Shown here: positions 8,664 through 19,479 of the stretch, piece after piece | Layout of the letters: the number at the start of each line of letters is the position of its first letter | How positions within the stretch are numbered: position 1 is the first letter of the stretch | DNA from: Cryobacterium luteum | GTDB taxonomy: Bacteria > Actinomycetota > Actinomycetes > Actinomycetales > Microbacteriaceae | NCBI RefSeq assembly: GCF_900110125.1 | Contig: NZ_FOCN01000001.1 | Coordinates: forward strand, 186,001 to 250,000 | DNA: 64,000 bases | Reading direction: 5' to 3' | Made by a program: the position numbers and the translations under genes | The notes under the pieces: generated by a model | What the model saw: the letters and a program-made list of their open reading frames with translations, nothing else | The model's database searches: none | What the model was told of the DNA's origin: nothing

Positions 8664-10145
8664 ATGGTCCCCGCCGAAGCCCTCTCCGCACTGTCGTCCC
8701 TCAGCATCGATGAACCCGAGCTCGACGCCCTCACCCTGGGCCGTCGCATCCGGGAACTGCGCACGAGCCGGCGCATGACGCTCGATGCCCTCGCCGCCGC
8801 GATCGACCGCGCGCCCTCGCAGGTATCGATGATGGAAAACGGCAAACGCGAACCCCGCCTCTCGATGCTGCGCACGATCGCCCTGGCCCTTGGCACCACC
8901 GTCGAGGAGCTCATGCGAACGGATGCCCCCTCCGAGCGCGCCGCCCTGGAAATCTCGGTTGAGCGGGCCCAACGCGGTCCGGTATTCCAAGCGCTCGGAC
9001 TCCCCCGCATTCGGGTGAGCAAGGGGCAGAGCGACGAAACCCTGCAGACCATCCTGAGCTTGCACAACGAAATCGACCGTCTCAACCGGGAACGCGCCGC
9101 GACACCGGAAGAGGCACGTCGGGCCAACTCGGCCCTGCGCCAGATCATGCGCCAGCAAGACAACTATTTTCCCGAGCTGGAGGCGCAGGCCCTCGAGCTG
9201 CTCACCGCGGTCGGGCATTCCGGCGGTCCGGTGTCCCAGCAGCTTGTCGCCGACATGGCCACCCACCTGGGCTTTTCGTTGCACTACGTCAACGACCTGC
9301 CACACTCCACCCGGTCGGTCACCGACAAACTCAACGGACGCATCTACCTGCCGACCGAGCGTTCCGCATCGCGGGACTCACGCTCGCCGATCGTACAAGC
9401 CTTCGCGAGCCACCTTTGCGCCCACGAAGAGCCGAAAAATTACGCTGAATTTCTGCGCCAGCGGGTCGAGACCAACTACCTCACCGCGGCGATCCTCGTT
9501 CCGGAACAAGACGCGGTGCGCATGCTGACCGAGGCCAAAACCCTGCGGCGCATCTCGATGGAAGACCTGCGGGATGCCTTCGCGGTTTCATATGAGACGG
9601 CCGCGCACCGGTTCACCAACCTCGCCACGGCCCGGCTGGACATTCCGGTGCACTTCATGAAGGTGCACGAATCCGGCACGATCATCAAGGCCTATGAGAA
9701 CGACAACGTGCGTTTTCCCAGCGACGCGCTCGGCGCTGTCGAGGGAACCACGGTCTGCCGCAGCTGGACGGCCCGCACCGTGTTCGACGTCGAAGACCGT
9801 TTCAGCGCCTGGTATCAGTACACGGACATGCCGTCCGGAAGCTTCTGGTGCACGTCCCGCATCGAGAAAGCCAAGGAAGGCGAGTACTCCGTGAGCGTGG
9901 GCGTACCGTTCGCGCACGTGAAGTGGTTCAGAGGCCGGGAGACCCAGAACCGTGCCGTGTCGCTGTGCCCCGATGAGTCCTGCTGCCGCCGCGCGCCCGA
10001 CAACCTCGCCGGCCGCTGGGCCGGGCAGTCCTGGCCGGCCGCGCGCACCCCGACGAGCCTGCTCGCCGCGCTGCCCACCGGCACCTTTCCAGGAGTCGAC
10101 CAGACCGAGGTGTACGAATTCCTCGAAGCCCACTCGCCGCACTGA
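8664..10145 (+). CDS. ramB: XRE-family regulator of acetate/short-chain acyl metabolism (RamB/ScfR type)
   Basis: 493 residues. N-terminal XRE helix-turn-helix at about residues 22-85 (LGRRIRELRTSRRMTLDALAAAIDRAPSQVSMMENGKREP), then a helical linker, then an IrrE-like/ImmA-type middle (FASHLCAHEEPKNYAEFLRQRVETNYLTAAILVPE) and the DUF2083-type C-terminus with cysteines (LCPDESCCR) found in RamB, PrpC and related short-chain acyl regulators. Start ATG 8664 is chosen because homologous sequence begins there; the ribosome site is weak and the longer frame to 8391 overlaps the aceB promoter. Divergence from aceB supports a role as its regulator. Ligand is unknown. Confidence 0.88.
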   Translation: MVPAEALSALSSLSIDEPELDALTLGRRIRELRTSRRMTLDALAAAIDRAPSQVSMMENGKREPRLSMLRTIALALGTTVEELMRTDAPSERAALEISVERAQRGPVFQALGLPRIRVSKGQSDETLQTILSLHNEIDRLNRERAATPEEARRANSALRQIMRQQDNYFPELEAQALELLTAVGHSGGPVSQQLVADMATHLGFSLHYVNDLPHSTRSVTDKLNGRIYLPTERSASRDSRSPIVQAFASHLCAHEEPKNYAEFLRQRVETNYLTAAILVPEQDAVRMLTEAKTLRRISMEDLRDAFAVSYETAAHRFTNLATARLDIPVHFMKVHESGTIIKAYENDNVRFPSDALGAVEGTTVCRSWTARTVFDVEDRFSAWYQYTDMPSGSFWCTSRIEKAKEGEYSVSVGVPFAHVKWFRGRETQNRAVSLCPDESCCRRAPDNLAGRWAGQSWPAARTPTSLLAALPTGTFPGVDQTEVYEFLEAHSPH

Positions 10146-10431
10146 CCGCGCGGGCTGCCGGGTCCGCGGGACGGATGCGTGCGCATTCGCTCAAAAAAAA
10201 CAAACCGGTACGTTGTCGGCAATACTTTCGGTAGCATTGATATGACGTGACAATGCTCGAAACCGGGACATTCTTGCGTACCACGCACCAGAGATTGTCG
10301 GTCGGGCTTATCCATGCATCGCCGGTCGTCTCGACCTACTGAAATGCGAGCCGACCATGTGTGACGCTCGCGGTATGTTCCGGTGCCTCTGTCGCGTCGT
10401 GCGCGCCGGCATCCCCTCGCTGGCACAATCC
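10146..10431. other. Intergenic region before the degenerate ATPase
   Basis: No gene seen. Holds an A8 run at 10195-10202 and a 7-bp inverted repeat AGCATTG/CAATGCT (10233-10239, 10251-10257), perhaps part of a promoter. The reading frame of the next gene is open back to ATG 10357, but without ribosome site or family similarity in that part. Confidence 0.4.
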
Positions 10432-11316
10432 ATGATCGATCCGCAGGAGCGGATTACATCTGCAACGCCGGCCGAAACGACAGCGCCCATGCCGTCGAAC
10501 TGGTTTCGCTCGGCGACGCTGCTCGATGTACGGGGTCTCCAGGTTGGGGTAACGGCTCACGCGAACGCACCCCGGGTCGTCAACGGCATCTCGCTCTCCA
10601 TCACCTGCGGTGAGGTAGTCGGGCTGGTCGGTGACGACTTCTCCGGGGCTCTCGAGGTCGCCCAGTGCATCGCCGGCGTGTTGCCGACACCGGCCACCAT
10701 CCGCTCAGGGTCGATCCTGTTCAACGGTGCCGAGCTGGTCGGGCTACCCGCACGATCCCGGCACCCGCTGCACGGCCCGAAAATCGCTTACCTGTCGCGC
10801 GATCCGCTCGCCGGCCTGGACCCGGCGGCGACCGTCGGAAGCCATCTGGCGGCACCGCTGCGTGCGACGCTCGGCCTGTCGAAACCGGCCGCCTACGAAC
10901 GCTCCATTGAGCTGCTGCACCAGGCCGGCGTCGAACGTCCCGAGCACGCGTTCACCGCGTTTCCGCACGAGGTATCGGCGACGATGGCGCTGCGCGTGCA
11001 GATTGCCGGTGCCCTCGCCGGCAATCCGAATCTTGTTGTGGCCGACGACCCGTCGGACACCCTCACCGCATCGGACAGCTCCGAGATTCTTGAGCTGCTG
11101 GGCCAGTTGCAGCGCGACCGCACGCTGACCATGATCATCGTGACCCGCTCGGTGCGAGTGGCCGCGCGCACCTGCCACCGCGTTGCCGTGGTGCGCACCG
11201 GTGGGATCGTGGAATACGCCTCCGTCGCCGACTTATTCGACTCCCCGAAGCATCCGTACACCCGCGAGTTGCTGTACGCGGCCGCGAACGAGTGGCCGGG
11301 CAGCCCCGCCGCGTAG
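10432..11316 (+). CDS. Degenerate Opp/Dpp-type ABC ATPase-like protein (catalytic motifs lost)
   Basis: 294 residues from ATG 10432 (10357 and 10489 also possible; none has a good ribosome site). The fold is recognisable as an oligopeptide-transporter ATPase: LLDVRGLQVGV start, LPTPATIRSGSILFNG, Walker-B-like NPNLVVADDPSDTL, and the C-terminal HPYTRELL typical of OppD/OppF. Yet Walker A is GDDFSGALEV (no GKS/T), the Q-loop glutamine is replaced (YLSRDPLAGLDP), the LSGGQ signature is EVSAT, the Walker B glutamate is Asp, and the H-loop His is Arg (VTRSV). It cannot hydrolyse ATP in the normal way, though the frame is intact over 290 codons. No permease or binding protein is nearby. It may be a regulator or a decaying paralogue. 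Confidence 0.75.
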   Translation: MIDPQERITSATPAETTAPMPSNWFRSATLLDVRGLQVGVTAHANAPRVVNGISLSITCGEVVGLVGDDFSGALEVAQCIAGVLPTPATIRSGSILFNGAELVGLPARSRHPLHGPKIAYLSRDPLAGLDPAATVGSHLAAPLRATLGLSKPAAYERSIELLHQAGVERPEHAFTAFPHEVSATMALRVQIAGALAGNPNLVVADDPSDTLTASDSSEILELLGQLQRDRTLTMIIVTRSVRVAARTCHRVAVVRTGGIVEYASVADLFDSPKHPYTRELLYAAANEWPGSPAA

Positions 11317-11496
11317 ATTCGGTCCGTGGAGGCCATGCTGACCACGCTTTCCGGCCTGCCCCGGTCTGCTGTTACGCGTTCTGCTGAGCCGGGACCGGCG
11401 GCCTCGTCTTTAATCATTCGTTGCTATATCTTTGACAAACCAGAGTTTGCATCGGTGCCGATTTCTTGGGTGCCCGACCAGTGAAGGATCAAGCCT

Positions 11497-12861
11497 ATGA
11501 CCAGCTACGCCGTCATCAACCCGGCCACCGGGGAGACTGTAAAGACCTACGACACCATCTCGGATGCCGAGCTCACCGCCGCGCTCACCGCCGCAGACGA
11601 CGCACACACCTGGTCGCGCTCCATCAGCGTCGAAGACCGTGCAGCGCTCGTGCGCCGCGTGGCCGAACTGCACCTCGAGCGCCGCCAGGAGCTTGCCGAT
11701 ATCATCGTGCGCGAAATGGGCAAGCCCATGGAACAGGCCCTCGGCGAGGTTGACTTCAGCGCCGACATCTACGCTTATTACGCCGACAACGCGACGGACC
11801 TACTGAGGGACGAAGCTATCAACCTGCTCGCCGGCGAGGGTTCGGCGCTCATCCGGCGCAGCTCGCTCGGCGTGCTACTGGGCATCATGCCGTGGAACTT
11901 CCCGTACTATCAAGTTGCCCGTTTCGCCGGACCGAACCTGATCATCGGCAACACCATCCTGCTCAAGCACGCCGAGCAGTGCCCCGAATCGGCCGCCGCG
12001 ATCGCGCAGATCATGCTCGACGCCGGTTTCCCCGCCGGGGCGTACACCAACCTCTACGCTTCCCATGACCAGATCGCCACGGTCATCGCCGACAAGCGCG
12101 TGCAGGGTGTCTCGCTCACCGGTTCGGAACGCGCCGGAGCGGCGATTGCTGAGATCGCCGGGCGCAACTTGAAGAAGGTCGTGCTCGAGCTCGGCGGCTC
12201 AGACCCGTTCATCCTCCTGTCCACCGATGACCTGGATGAGACCGTCGGCGCCGCCGTGGCCGCGCGGATCGACAATAACGGGCAGGCCTGCAACGCTGCC
12301 AAGCGTTTCATCGTCATCGAGGAGCTGTACCAGCCTTTCCTTGACAAGTTCACCGCGGCAATCACCGCCGTCGAGCTGGGCGACCCGACCAAGGACGGTA
12401 CCGGGCTCGGGCCGCTTTCCTCGGCAAAGGCCACCGAAACGCTCACCGAGCAGGTTTTGCGCGCTGTGGCTCAGGGCGCCACCCTCGTCACGGGCGGAAC
12501 CTCTGAGGGCAACTACTTCACCGCAACCGTGCTCACCGGTGTGGCGCCGGGCTCCGATGCCTTCCACGAAGAATTCTTCGGTCCGGTCGCACAGATCTTC
12601 AGCGTCCCCGACGAGGCCGCCGCAGTCGCATTGGCCAACAACACCCCGTTCGGCCTGGGCTCCTACGTCTTCACCACCGATCCCGAGCAGGCACTGCGCG
12701 TTGCCGACGGCATCGAGGCCGGCATGGTCTTCATCAATTTGGTCGGTGCCGACGGTGCCGAGCTGCCCTTCGGTGGCGTCAAGAGGTCCGGCTCGGGGCG
12801 TGAGCTTGGTCGTTTCGGCGCCGACGAATTCGTCAACAAGAAGATGATCCGCATCGGCTAA
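11497..12861 (+). CDS. gabD: NAD(P)-dependent succinate-semialdehyde dehydrogenase
   Basis: 454 residues, aldehyde dehydrogenase superfamily. Motifs: PWNFPYYQVARFAGPNLIIGN (cofactor fold), LELGGSDPF with general-base Glu231, NNGQACNAAKR with nucleophile Cys265, EEFFGPVAQIF near the C-terminus. The short length and NPATGE start match the SSADH branch of GabD-like enzymes; it oxidises succinate semialdehyde to succinate, linking GABA-type catabolism to the TCA cycle. Start ATG 11497 has GAAGGAT upstream. Monocistronic, with no GABA transaminase in the window, so the exact substrate is inferred from family resemblance. Confidence 0.9.
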   Translation: MTSYAVINPATGETVKTYDTISDAELTAALTAADDAHTWSRSISVEDRAALVRRVAELHLERRQELADIIVREMGKPMEQALGEVDFSADIYAYYADNATDLLRDEAINLLAGEGSALIRRSSLGVLLGIMPWNFPYYQVARFAGPNLIIGNTILLKHAEQCPESAAAIAQIMLDAGFPAGAYTNLYASHDQIATVIADKRVQGVSLTGSERAGAAIAEIAGRNLKKVVLELGGSDPFILLSTDDLDETVGAAVAARIDNNGQACNAAKRFIVIEELYQPFLDKFTAAITAVELGDPTKDGTGLGPLSSAKATETLTEQVLRAVAQGATLVTGGTSEGNYFTATVLTGVAPGSDAFHEEFFGPVAQIFSVPDEAAAVALANNTPFGLGSYVFTTDPEQALRVADGIEAGMVFINLVGADGAELPFGGVKRSGSGRELGRFGADEFVNKKMIRIG

Positions 12862-12927
12862 CCCGGCCGCGACCACCGCCTGACAGCGGATGCGCGCGCC
12901 CGATCTGGGTGCGCGCTACGCGGGTTA
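12859..12927 (+). terminator. Nested hairpin after gabD
   Basis: Inner stem GCGCGCGCCC/GGGTGCGCGC (12892-12901, 12907-12916, loop GATCT) enclosed by TAACCCG/CGGGTTA (12859-12865, 12921-12927). No T-run; a probable transcript end or stabilising structure. Confidence 0.5.
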
Positions 12928-13023
12928 CCGTAGCGGCTACCGATATGGGGCGCGGTCATCGAGGCTGACCCCATCGCTGCCGCCACGAGCGCTGGCGGCG
13001 GGTTGCTTGCGGGGTGTCGAGTT

Positions 13024-13082
13024 ATGAGGTCTTTTTGGGGGGATCCGCACGCTTTTCGCGGCTCCCCCCAAAAAGGCCTCAT
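13024..13082. repeat. 20-bp inverted repeat in the gabD-rplA intergenic region
   Basis: Arms 13024-13043 and 13063-13082 pair over 20 bases with a single mismatch; loop 19 bases. It contains T5G6 and C6A5 runs. It lies between convergent genes, apart from the rplA terminator, and is not needed for a simple terminator. The rest of 12928-13160 shows no gene. Confidence 0.7.
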
Positions 13083-13160
13083 TGTTTGAGCTGAGGAGCA
13101 AGTGATCCGCTGCCAGCGCAACCCGCCGAAAGCCACCCGGCCACAGCCATCCGCTTAAAG

Positions 13161-13192
13161 CAGAAGGGCCCGTCCGAAGACGGGCTCTTCTT
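13161..13192 (-). terminator. Terminator of the secE-nusG-rplK-rplA transcript
   Basis: GCCCGTC, loop CGAA, GACGGGC (13168-13174, 13179-13185) extended by AGAAG/CTTCT on both sides, with a T-rich tract on the minus strand just beyond. Starts about 15 bases after the rplA stop. Confidence 0.8.
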
Positions 13193-13206
13193 GGTGAATC
13201 TGTTAT

Positions 13207-13896
13207 TTAGATGCTGTTGACGTCGAGCTGGATGCCAGGACCGAAGGTTGTCGAGACGACACCCTTCGTGATGTAACGGCCTTTGGACGAGCTCGGCTTG
13301 AGGCGGTTGATCTCCTCGAGCGCTGCCGAGATGTTCTCGTTCAGCTGGTCGGCGGAGAAGGACGCCTTGCCAACGACGAAGTGCACGTTGGAGTGCTTGT
13401 CAACGCGGAATTCGATCTTTCCGCCCTTGATGTCGGACACGGCCTTGGCGACGTCGGGCGTCACGGTTCCGGTCTTCGGGTTCGGCATGAGGCCACGCGG
13501 GCCGAGCACCTTTCCGAGACGACCGACCTTACCCATGAGCTCGGGGGTCGAGACGGCGGAGTCGAACGAGGTGTAGCCAGCGGCTACCTTCTCGATGAGC
13601 TCATCGCCACCGACCTCGTCGGCGCCGGCTGCGATAGCAGCTTCAGCGGCGGGGCCGGTTGCGAAGACGATGACCCGGGCGGTGCGGCCGGTGCCGTGCG
13701 GGAGGATGACGGTTCCACGAACCATCTGGTCGGCCTTGCGGGGGTCGACTCCGAGGCGGAGGGCGACCTCAACCGTGGAGTTGAACTTCGCGGAGCCGGT
13801 CTCCTTGGCGAGGGCGACGGCCTCGGCCGGGGTGAAGACGTTGTCTTCGCCGATCTTGGCGGCGGAGGCGCGGTACGCCTTTGACTTGGTTGCCAT
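13207..13896 (-). CDS. rplA: 50S ribosomal protein L1
   Basis: 229 residues, normal length. The L1 signature region is intact ([23 protein letters not shown], about residues 130-152), as are N-terminal YRAS and C-terminal GPGIQLD. It binds 23S rRNA at the mobile L1 stalk and in many bacteria represses its own operon. Start ATG 13896 follows AGGAGATTCAAC. Last gene of a secE-nusG-rplK-rplA order, 139 bases after rplK. Confidence 0.98.
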   Translation of the reverse strand: MATKSKAYRASAAKIGEDNVFTPAEAVALAKETGSAKFNSTVEVALRLGVDPRKADQMVRGTVILPHGTGRTARVIVFATGPAAEAAIAAGADEVGGDELIEKVAAGYTSFDSAVSTPELMGKVGRLGKVLGPRGLMPNPKTGTVTPDVAKAVSDIKGGKIEFRVDKHSNVHFVVGKASFSADQLNENISAALEEINRLKPSSSKGRYITKGVVSTTFGPGIQLDVNSI

Positions 13897-14035
13897 GTTG
13901 AATCTCCTGTATGTACTTCAGAGTGTGGTGCGAGCCTGGCAGGCTCTTCCACTAATTGCTAAGGGTGCTTCCGGCGCCCGTGGCGCCGATGCGGGGGTGT
14001 GCTCGCGCAGTTTATTGTTCGCGCAGTTGTTGGTG

Positions 14036-14467
14036 CTAGGCGCTGACCGTGATGCCCATGGAGCGGGCGGTTCCGGCGATGATCTTCGCGGCGGCGTCGA
14101 TATCGTTGGCGTTGAGGTCAACCATCTTCGCTTCGGCAATTTCGCGTACCTGGGCCTGGGTGAGGTTGGCAACCTTGACGGTGTGCGGGGTTCCGCTACC
14201 CTTGGCGACTCCGGCGGCCTTCTTGATGAGCTCCGCTGCGGGCGGGGTCTTCAGGATGAAGGTGAACGAACGGTCGTCGTAGACGGTGATCTCAACGGGG
14301 ATGACGTTGCCACGCTGGGCTTCGGTCGCTGCGTTGTAGGCCTTGCAGAATTCCATGATGTTGACGCCGTGCTGGCCCAGTGCCGGCCCGATGGGCGGTG
14401 CGGGGTTGGCTGCGCCGGCCTTGATCTGAAGTTTGATCAGACCTGTAACCTTCTTCTTCGGTGCCAT
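14036..14467 (-). CDS. rplK: 50S ribosomal protein L11
   Basis: 143 residues. Opens [45 protein letters not shown], the proline-rich hinge that binds thiazole antibiotics and the GTPase-associated centre of 23S rRNA. The C-terminal domain ends [10 protein letters not shown]. Start ATG 14467 has AAGGACAAC upstream. Sits between nusG (132 bases upstream) and rplA. Confidence 0.98.
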   Translation of the reverse strand: MAPKKKVTGLIKLQIKAGAANPAPPIGPALGQHGVNIMEFCKAYNAATEAQRGNVIPVEITVYDDRSFTFILKTPPAAELIKKAAGVAKGSGTPHTVKVANLTQAQVREIAEAKMVDLNANDIDAAAKIIAGTARSMGITVSA

Positions 14468-14599
14468 GATGTTGTCCTTCGTATTGATGTGCGAGCAGCC
14501 CGGGGGCCGCTCTCCCGGCGGCCCGGATGGGCCCCGGTGGTCTGGGGAACCAGCGTGGATGACCCGTAGTCGGGCATCCGCTGATGAAAGCCGTGCTGG

Positions 14600-15571
14600 T
14601 TAGAGCTTGGTGACCTGGTCGAAGCTGAGCTCGACCGGAGTCTCGCGCTCGAACAGGGAGACGAGCACGATGAGCTTGCCGCTCTCCGGCTTGATCTCGC
14701 TGATCGAACCGGGCAGGCCCGCGAACGAACCTTCCTTGATCGTGATGGTCTCGCCGATTTCGTAGTCGACCTCGGCAGCGATGACGCGCTGCGCCGACTT
14801 TCCGGGGGCGCCGCCGGGCTTGGTCGGGGCTTCGACGATCTCGACGAGTCCCTTGAGCATGCCGAAGGCTTCTTCGAAGCGCAGCGGAGTGGGGTTGTGG
14901 GCGTTGCCGACGAAGCCGGTCACGCCGGGAGTGTGGCGAACAACCGACCAGCTGTCTTCGTCAAGGTCCATGCGCACGAGCACGTAGCCGGGGATGCGCA
15001 CGCGGGTGACCATCTTGCGCTGGCCATTCTTGATCTCCACGACGTCTTCCATGGGCACTTCGCACTGGTAGATGAAGTCTTCCATCGCCATGGACTGCTT
15101 GCGGTTCTCAATGTTCGACTTCACGCGACGCTCGAAACCGGCGTAGGAGTGAATGACGTACCACTTGCCCGGCAGAAAGCGCAGTTCCTTACGGAACGCT
15201 TCGTAGGGGTCGATCTCTTCGTCGGCCGGGTCGACGTTCGCTTCAGCGTTGGTCTCGGTGTTGACGAGCTCGTCTTCGTCTTCGACGGCTTCGACGGATG
15301 CGTCAGCCTCTTCGGCCGAATCGATGTCGAGGGCGTCGTCGACGATGGCGTCAGCTTCGGGATCGGAGGACTCGGCGAGAGCATCGAGCGCGGCGTCGAG
15401 ATTGACCTCGATGTCGTCGTCGTCGTCGATGACGTGGAGCGCCACCTGCTCGGCGGCCTCTACAGAGTCTTCGTCGGCGGCAAGGCTGTTGCCTTCCTGC
15501 GCCTCGTCTTCCTCGGAGGACTGCTCGGCGGCAGTGGCCCAGTCGACATCGTCGTGCTTCGTCTCAGTCAC
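14600..15571 (-). CDS. nusG: Transcription termination/antitermination protein NusG with long acidic N-terminal extension
   Basis: 323 residues, far longer than the roughly 180 of E. coli NusG. Residues 1-130 are an Asp/Glu-rich, low-complexity arm typical of Actinobacteria. The NGN domain follows ([48 protein letters not shown]), then the KOW domain ([38 protein letters not shown]). It binds RNA polymerase and couples it to Rho or ribosomes. Start is GTG 15571; AAGGGA lies rather far upstream. The extension is seen directly; its role is unknown. Confidence 0.97.
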   Translation of the reverse strand: MTETKHDDVDWATAAEQSSEEDEAQEGNSLAADEDSVEAAEQVALHVIDDDDDIEVNLDAALDALAESSDPEADAIVDDALDIDSAEEADASVEAVEDEDELVNTETNAEANVDPADEEIDPYEAFRKELRFLPGKWYVIHSYAGFERRVKSNIENRKQSMAMEDFIYQCEVPMEDVVEIKNGQRKMVTRVRIPGYVLVRMDLDEDSWSVVRHTPGVTGFVGNAHNPTPLRFEEAFGMLKGLVEIVEAPTKPGGAPGKSAQRVIAAEVDYEIGETITIKEGSFAGLPGSISEIKPESGKLIVLVSLFERETPVELSFDQVTKL

Positions 15572-15687
15572 TAAAATCTCAATCCCTTATTTTTCTACCT
15601 GTGCAAGTTGTCTGGGCACGTTCTGTGCCGGATAGTGCGCGTGCCGGTGGTGCGGGCGTTCCGCCAAGCGGATGCCGGTGGTGACCT

Positions 15688-15960
15688 CTAGCCCGGCGTT
15701 CCGAACACATAGAGAACGGCGAGGCCGAAGACCCAGTCGAACGCCGATACGATGCCCATCATGATGATCACGAACACGAGCACGACGCCGGTGTAACTCA
15801 GCAGCTCCTTGCGAGTCGGTGTGACGACCTTGCGCAGTTCCGCGAAAACCTGCTTGATGAACAGGTTCAACCGAGCGAAAGGACCGCGATTGGATTCGCG
15901 GGCAATTCGTGCGTTCGCGACGACTTCCTCACTAGGTTCGTCGACAACTTTTCGGGCCAC
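15688..15960 (-). CDS. secE: Preprotein translocase subunit SecE
   Basis: 90 residues. One C-terminal TM segment (about 57-80: LLSYTGVVLVFVIIMMGIVSAFDWVFG) after the conserved amphipathic helix FIKQVFAELRKVVTPTRKEL. Part of the SecYEG protein channel. Start GTG 15960. Usual partner of nusG, with 116 bases between the two and tRNA-Trp just upstream. Confidence 0.96.
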   Translation of the reverse strand: MARKVVDEPSEEVVANARIARESNRGPFARLNLFIKQVFAELRKVVTPTRKELLSYTGVVLVFVIIMMGIVSAFDWVFGLAVLYVFGTPG

Positions 15961-16000
15961 CTGTTACACCTCTCATGGTCGGCAGACATCTACCGATGTG

Positions 16001-16073
16001 CAGGGCGGACAGGACTCGAACCTGCAACCTGCGGTTTTGGAGACCGCTGCTCTACCAATTGAGCCACCACCCT
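16001..16073 (-). tRNA. trpT: tRNA-Trp (CCA)
   Basis: 73-nt cloverleaf: acceptor AGGGTGG/CCGCCCT with discriminator G, D-arm GGCTCAATTGGTAGAGC, anticodon loop CTCCAAA (CCA), T-loop GGTTCGAGTCC. CCA end not encoded. tRNA-Trp directly before secE-nusG is common in Actinobacteria. Confidence 0.97.
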
Positions 16074-16351
16074 ATGGAAGCAAACCCGCCACGCCGATCA
16101 GACTCTCGTCCCAGTGGAAACACTGGGAAAAAGGCGCAGAAAAGCATGGCAGAATTCAACTACCGTCAACTAGTCTAGGTCACGGACCGGCCACTGTAAA
16201 GCTGAGACGATCTGGCCCGGCGAGCGGGCCAGTGCCTCACTAGTCAGCTTGGCACAAGATCGCGGTCACCCTGGCACCGGATGCTGTCTCAGCGATCCGT
16301 CTGCCGCTCGCCTCCTAGCCCGCGCGCGGGTCGGGTAGCTAAGCTCAACCT
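16074..16351. promoter_or_regulatory. Divergent region tRNA-Trp/secE and aspC
   Basis: No gene. It must hold the promoter of tRNA-Trp (minus) and that of aspC (plus). TAAGCT at 16338-16343, about 8 bases before the GTG start at 16352, could be a -10 box for a leaderless aspC transcript, since no ribosome site is visible. Confidence 0.4.
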
Positions 16352-17554
16352 GTGGCTCACGAACTCAAGCGAATTTCAACTCGGATCGGCTCAATTGCTG
16401 AGTCGGCGACCCTCAAGGTTGACGGCAAGGCCAAGGCGCTGCAGGCCGCCGGGCGGCCGGTGATCAGCTTCGCGGCGGGGGAACCCGATTTTCAGACGCC
16501 CGAACACATCGTGGAGGCGGCGTTGGCCGCGGTGCGCGACCCCAAAAACTACCGCTACACCCCCGCGGCCGGTCTTCCAGAGCTGCGCGAGGCCATCGTC
16601 GCCAAGACGCTGCGTGACAGCGGGCTCGCGGTGTCGCCAAGCCAGGTCGTGGTCACCAACGGTGGCAAGCAGGCCGTCTACCAGGCCTTCGCGACCCTGC
16701 TCGATCCCGGCGACGAGGTCATCGTGCCGACCCCGTACTGGACCACCTACCCCGAGGCCATCCGCCTCGCCGGCGGCGTGCAGGTGGATGTCTTCGCCGG
16801 CAGCGACCAGGGCTATCTCGTCTCTGTCGAGCAGCTCGAAGCCGCACGCACACCCCGCAGCAAGGTTCTGCTGTTCGTCTCACCGTCCAACCCCACCGGC
16901 GCCGTCTACTCGCCCGAGCAGACGCGGGCCATCGGCCAGTGGGCCGAAGACAACGGGTTGTGGGTTATCTCGGACGAGATCTACCAGAACCTGACCTACG
17001 ACGGCGTCAAGGCGGTCTCGATCGTCGAAGCCGTGCCCGCGCTGGCCGACCGCACCATCCTGGTCAACGGCGTGGCCAAAACCTATGCCATGACCGGCTG
17101 GCGCCTCGGCTGGATGGTCGGTCCTGCCGACGCCATCAAGGCGGCAGCCAACCTGCAGTCGCACCTCTCCTCGAACGTGTCGAACATCTCGCAGCGCGCC
17201 GGAATCGCCGCGCTGAACGGCCCGCAGGATGCCGCCGAGGCCATGCGGGTGGCCTTCGACCGCCGACGCAAGCTCATCGTCGCCGCGCTGAACAAGATCC
17301 CCGGCGTCGTGACCCCCACCCCGCAGGGAGCCTTCTACGTGTACCCCGACGTGACCGGCCTGCTCGGTCGTTCCTGGGGCGGAGTCACCCCGACGACCTC
17401 GCTCGAACTGGCGGACTTCATCCTCGATCGGGCTGAAGTCGCCGCCGTGCCCGGCGAGGCCTTCGGTCCGAGCGGGTTCCTGCGCCTCTCGTATGCCCTC
17501 GGCGATGACGCCCTGCTCGAGGGAGTGCAGCGCCTCCAGCGCCTGTTCACCTAG
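16352..17554 (+). CDS. aspC: Aspartate aminotransferase (class I, PLP-dependent)
   Basis: 400 residues; transfers the amino group between aspartate and 2-oxoglutarate. Fold-type I markers: [72 protein letters not shown], and PLP-Lys243 in [15 protein letters not shown]-terminal Arg in GFLRLSYA binds the substrate carboxylate. This is the I-gamma type found in Actinobacteria. Start GTG 16352 has no ribosome site, so the message may be leaderless. Function in general amino-acid metabolism is firm; preference for other 2-oxo acids is possible. Confidence 0.93.
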   Translation: MAHELKRISTRIGSIAESATLKVDGKAKALQAAGRPVISFAAGEPDFQTPEHIVEAALAAVRDPKNYRYTPAAGLPELREAIVAKTLRDSGLAVSPSQVVVTNGGKQAVYQAFATLLDPGDEVIVPTPYWTTYPEAIRLAGGVQVDVFAGSDQGYLVSVEQLEAARTPRSKVLLFVSPSNPTGAVYSPEQTRAIGQWAEDNGLWVISDEIYQNLTYDGVKAVSIVEAVPALADRTILVNGVAKTYAMTGWRLGWMVGPADAIKAAANLQSHLSSNVSNISQRAGIAALNGPQDAAEAMRVAFDRRRKLIVAALNKIPGVVTPTPQGAFYVYPDVTGLLGRSWGGVTPTTSLELADFILDRAEVAAVPGEAFGPSGFLRLSYALGDDALLEGVQRLQRLFT

Positions 17555-17670
17555 TCGCCGCTGTCGGCTACGCACGGGTCGACGCGGGTGCCGACATCCG
17601 TCGATCGGTGGATGGGGATATAGGTCTAATGGCGCTGGTGCAGCCACCAGGACGGTGGGACTCTGGTTCT

Positions 17671-18596
<926 letters not shown>

Positions 18597-18600
<4 letters not shown>

Positions 18601-19451
18601 GTTCCACGATTTCGGGCACTCGCCCCCGGAGGAAGGCCCCGAGTACGCTCGTTCTTGGCCTATCGCGCATCGGCTACGAAACCAGGCTGTACTTTCGCTC
18701 GCCCGACACGCTGTTCTTCACGTTCTTCTTTCCGTTCATCATGCTCGGCATCTTCACCGCCGCGTTCAGCGCCTCGGGCAATATCGGCGGTGGCGCCGAC
18801 GGCACCGGTGGAGTCAGCGTGGGCGCGTACTATCTGCCGGGAATGCTGGCCGCTGGCATGTTGCTCTCCGGCGTGCAAAACCTTGCCGTGGACATCGCCG
18901 GAGAAAAGAGCGACGGCACCCTCAAACGTCTCGGCGGTACCCCGCTGTCACCGCTGAGCTATTTTCTCGGCAAAATCGGGCAGGTGTTCGTCACCGCGAT
19001 TCTGCAAGCCAGCCTGCTGTTGCTCGTGGCGCGGTTCGTGCTCGACATTTCGCTTCCGACCGAGCCCGAGAAATGGGCTACGTTCGCGTGGGTGTTCGTG
19101 TTCGGTGTGATCACGAGTGCGTTCCTCGGTATCGCGCTCGCATCCGTGCCGCGGTCGGGCAAGAGTGCCACAGCCGTTGTCATTCCGGTGGTGCTCGTGC
19201 TGCAGTTCATCTCGGGGGTCTATCTGCAATTCACGGCGCTGCCCGAATGGATGCAGAACCTGGCCGGCGTCTTTCCGCTCAAGTGGATGGCGCAGGGCAT
19301 GCGTTCGGTCTTTCTGCCCGATAGCTTCGCGGTCGCCGAACAGACCGGATCGTGGGACCTGGTGTGGGTAGCCGGCGCCCTCGGCGCCTGGCTCGTGGTC
19401 GGCCTCGTACTCAGCCGGGTGACTTTTCGCTGGATTCGCCGCGACGCGTGA
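18597..19451 (+). CDS. ABC-2 type permease
   Basis: 284 residues with about six TM segments (LFFTFFFPFIMLGIFTAAF; YYLPGMLAAGMLLSGVQNLAVDIAGEKSDGTLKRL; ILQASLLLLVARFVL; WVFVFGVITSAFLGIALASV; VVIPVVLVLQFISGVYLQF; AGALGAWLVVGLVLSRV). The segment EKSDGTLKRLGGTPLSP is the usual ABC-2 gate motif. It works with the ATPase whose stop it overlaps. Natural substrate unknown; no neighbouring resistance or biosynthesis gene hints at one. Confidence 0.9.
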
Positions 19452-19479
19452 GCGCCCCGCTGCCGACGGCCCCGGCCCG

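Noticed and set aside
14600..15571. NusG gene fusion
   Set aside because: The long acidic N-terminal arm is a normal feature of actinobacterial NusG, not a fused domain.
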